Origin: RYN-433 sp036558265
GTDB lineage: Bacteria; Planctomycetota; Phycisphaerae; Tepidisphaerales; Tepidisphaeraceae
Assembly: GCA_036558265.1 (NCBI GenBank)
Contig: DATBFY010000006.1
Coordinates: 1 to 7,372 of the forward strand
Reading direction: 5' to 3'
DNA length: 7,372 bases
In this document: one piece after another, positions 6,678-7,372 of the stretch
How positions within the stretch are numbered: position 1 is the first letter of the stretch
Layout of the letters: every line of letters begins with the position of its first letter
Notes under the pieces: generated by a model
Told to the model about the DNA's origin: nothing
Database searches by the model: none
What the model saw: only the letters and a program-made list of their open reading frames with translations
Made by a program: the position numbers and the translations under genes

Positions 6678-6769
6678 TCCTTTAGTCACAAGGATGCGAA
6701 ATGAACGATCGGACCCCACCGCGCAGGAGCGGTGACGGGTCTGGGATCGGGAAGGGTGTGACTAAAGGA
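6678..6769 (-). promoter_or_regulatory. Nested stem that pairs the barrel gene's Shine-Dalgarno with the preceding gene's stop region
   Basis: A perfect 13-bp inverted repeat (6678-6690 and 6757-6769) encloses a second stem: GATC/GGACCC/CACCGC (6707-6722) pairs with GCGGTG/GGGTCT/GATC (6729-6748), with AC and GG bulges and one G-U pair, around a six-base loop. On the minus-strand transcript the 3' outer arm contains AAAGGA, the core of the barrel gene's ribosome binding site, and the 5' arm contains the last codon and TAG of the 126-aa gene. Ribosomes finishing the upstream gene would open the stem. The repeat is observed; regulation of translation is inferred. Confidence 0.6.
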
Positions 6770-7142
6770 CGGGCGGGCCGCGGCATCCCAGCCGCAACAA
6801 GGTCGGCTGGGGGGTGAGCCGGGGTGCGAGGAGGGTCAGGAAGGCGACGAAGAGGCCGAGGCAGACCAGCAGCGGGACCCAGCCGGCACTGAGGACCGGC
6901 AGGTGAAGCTGCACGCAAAGCTCGCAGGAATCCTCGGCCGGAATCGAATGGGATCGATCGACCTTGCCCAGGTTCGCGCGTCCGCGCTCGAGGAGGTGGG
7001 TGCGCAGGTGAAGGTTACCGAGCAGACCGGTGCCCAGGACGACGAAGCCCAGCAGAGAGACAATGACGGGCAGCCGGCGGATCACTGCGAGGGATTCTGC
7101 CAGCCGCGCCGGGGGAATGTCAACCACCACGGTGTCGCTCAA
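6762..7142 (-). CDS. Small two-helix membrane protein with CxxC motif, first gene of the metal-uptake locus
   Basis: Predicted 126 residues from TTG at 7142; GTG codons at 7130 and 7127 are alternatives, and none has a good ribosome binding site. Two hydrophobic helices are visible, about 25-43 and 86-106. Basic residues before the first (R13, R22, R23) suggest that the N-terminus is cytoplasmic and the 44-85 loop periplasmic. That loop holds H64, D71, C73, C76 and H80, with the core DSCELCVQLH, a plausible metal or redox site. The C-terminus ends RGPPVL. A Cys-x-x-Cys loop between helices and a terminal RGPP are reminiscent of DUF2946-type small proteins found beside metal-transport genes, but I cannot confirm membership. 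Its stop lies 93 bases before the barrel gene, inside the nested stem. Function unknown; a periplasmic metal-handling or sensing accessory is the best inference. Confidence 0.65.
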   Translation of the reverse strand: MSDTVVVDIPPARLAESLAVIRRLPVIVSLLGFVVLGTGLLGNLHLRTHLLERGRANLGKVDRSHSIPAEDSCELCVQLHLPVLSAGWVPLLVCLGLFVAFLTLLAPRLTPQPTLLRLGCRGPPVL

Positions 7143-7155
7143 TGGGCGCTCGCGG

Positions 7156-7276
7156 GCGACGGCCGAACCGGTGCGTCATCCGCAGCAAGTTCGAGTCCCC
7201 AGGATGTGGTCAGCGACGGCCGGGTCTCCCGTACGGCGGCCGTCGCTCATGAAGGCTAGTAATCCGGCCTGGGGAC
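7156..7276. repeat. Nested inverted repeats and a repeated GCGACGGCCG decamer upstream of the metal locus
   Basis: An 11-bp perfect inverted repeat (AGCGACGGCCG at 7212-7222 against 7237-7247) is enclosed by a 9-bp one (GTCCCCAGG at 7195-7203 against CCTGGGGAC at 7268-7276). The decamer GCGACGGCCG also occurs in direct orientation at 7156-7165, giving three copies within 91 bases. It lies 14 to 134 bases upstream of the first gene's start, where a leader RNA or regulator site would be expected. No T-run follows, and no confident promoter is seen in 7143-7372. I see no convincing gene in 7143-7372 on either strand. Confidence 0.55.
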
Positions 7277-7372
7277 ATCGCCGGCGCCCAGTACGACGGG
7301 GAGCGACTACGAGCCGCGGCGGGATCTACGACCTCCGCGCCACGCCCGAGCCGGACGGGAACCGCAGTCGCC

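Noticed and set aside
7180..7210. GTTCGAGTCCC, like a tRNA T-loop, possibly an attachment site
   Set aside because: The flanking five-base stems do not pair and no anticodon or acceptor arm can be built on either side.
6903..7259. 118-residue plus-strand frame
   Set aside because: Mostly antisense to the CxxC membrane protein gene, no ribosome binding site, and no recognisable sequence features.
7218..7372. GGGAGACC on the minus strand, recalling the end of a cobalamin riboswitch
   Set aside because: The upstream conserved blocks (GCCACTG, GGGAAGG and a proper GGTG-AATCC) are absent or only loosely matched, and B12 control would not fit the metal genes.
1..7372. CRISPR arrays, rRNA or tRNA genes, IS elements
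   Set aside because: No regularly spaced repeats, no rRNA or intact tRNA sequence, and no transposase reading frame were found on either strand.

Overview
High-GC bacterial DNA, most likely from a planctomycete (Planctomycetota, plausibly Phycisphaerae). The best clue is the protein at 269-2170 (minus strand). It opens with an LEPRLLL motif, the LEPR-XLL sorting-type N-terminus common in secreted planctomycete proteins, and ends in a dockerin. The outer-membrane-type barrel at 5299-6669 shows a diderm envelope. The assignment rests on family knowledge; no rRNA or other marker gene is present.

Layout. Positions 2-235 (+) hold the C-terminal end of a gene cut by the window edge, tentatively a phage terminase large subunit. 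Convergent to it, 269-2170 (-) encodes a secreted modular protein: LEPR-XLL motif, RTX-like calcium repeats, two CBM6-like domains and a dockerin, with no catalytic domain visible. A short AT-richer gap carries its promoter candidate and a strong ribosome binding site. A small plus-strand gene (2271-2480) of unknown function follows, then about 190 bases with no convincing gene.

The rest, 7142 down to 2671, is one minus-strand metal-uptake locus. In transcription order it encodes a two-helix membrane protein with a CxxC motif (7142-6762), a coiled-coil plus beta-barrel outer-membrane protein (6669-5299), a ZnuA-type binding protein (5205-4288), the ATPase (4166-3468) and the ABC-3 permease (3471-2671), the last two overlapping by ATGA. 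I infer a complete import route: barrel across the outer membrane, binding protein in the periplasm, ABC transporter across the inner membrane. Zinc is the likeliest substrate and manganese cannot be excluded.

The most unusual feature is the RNA or DNA structure in the gaps of this locus. Each of its three intergenic gaps, and the region upstream of it, carries a strong inverted repeat: a nested stem that would bury the barrel gene's Shine-Dalgarno, a tandem pair of hairpins before znuA, a 37-bp-arm inverted repeat between znuA and znuC, and nested repeats upstream of the first gene. None has a U-tract, so they look like regulators of stability or translation, or REP-type elements, rather than intrinsic terminators.
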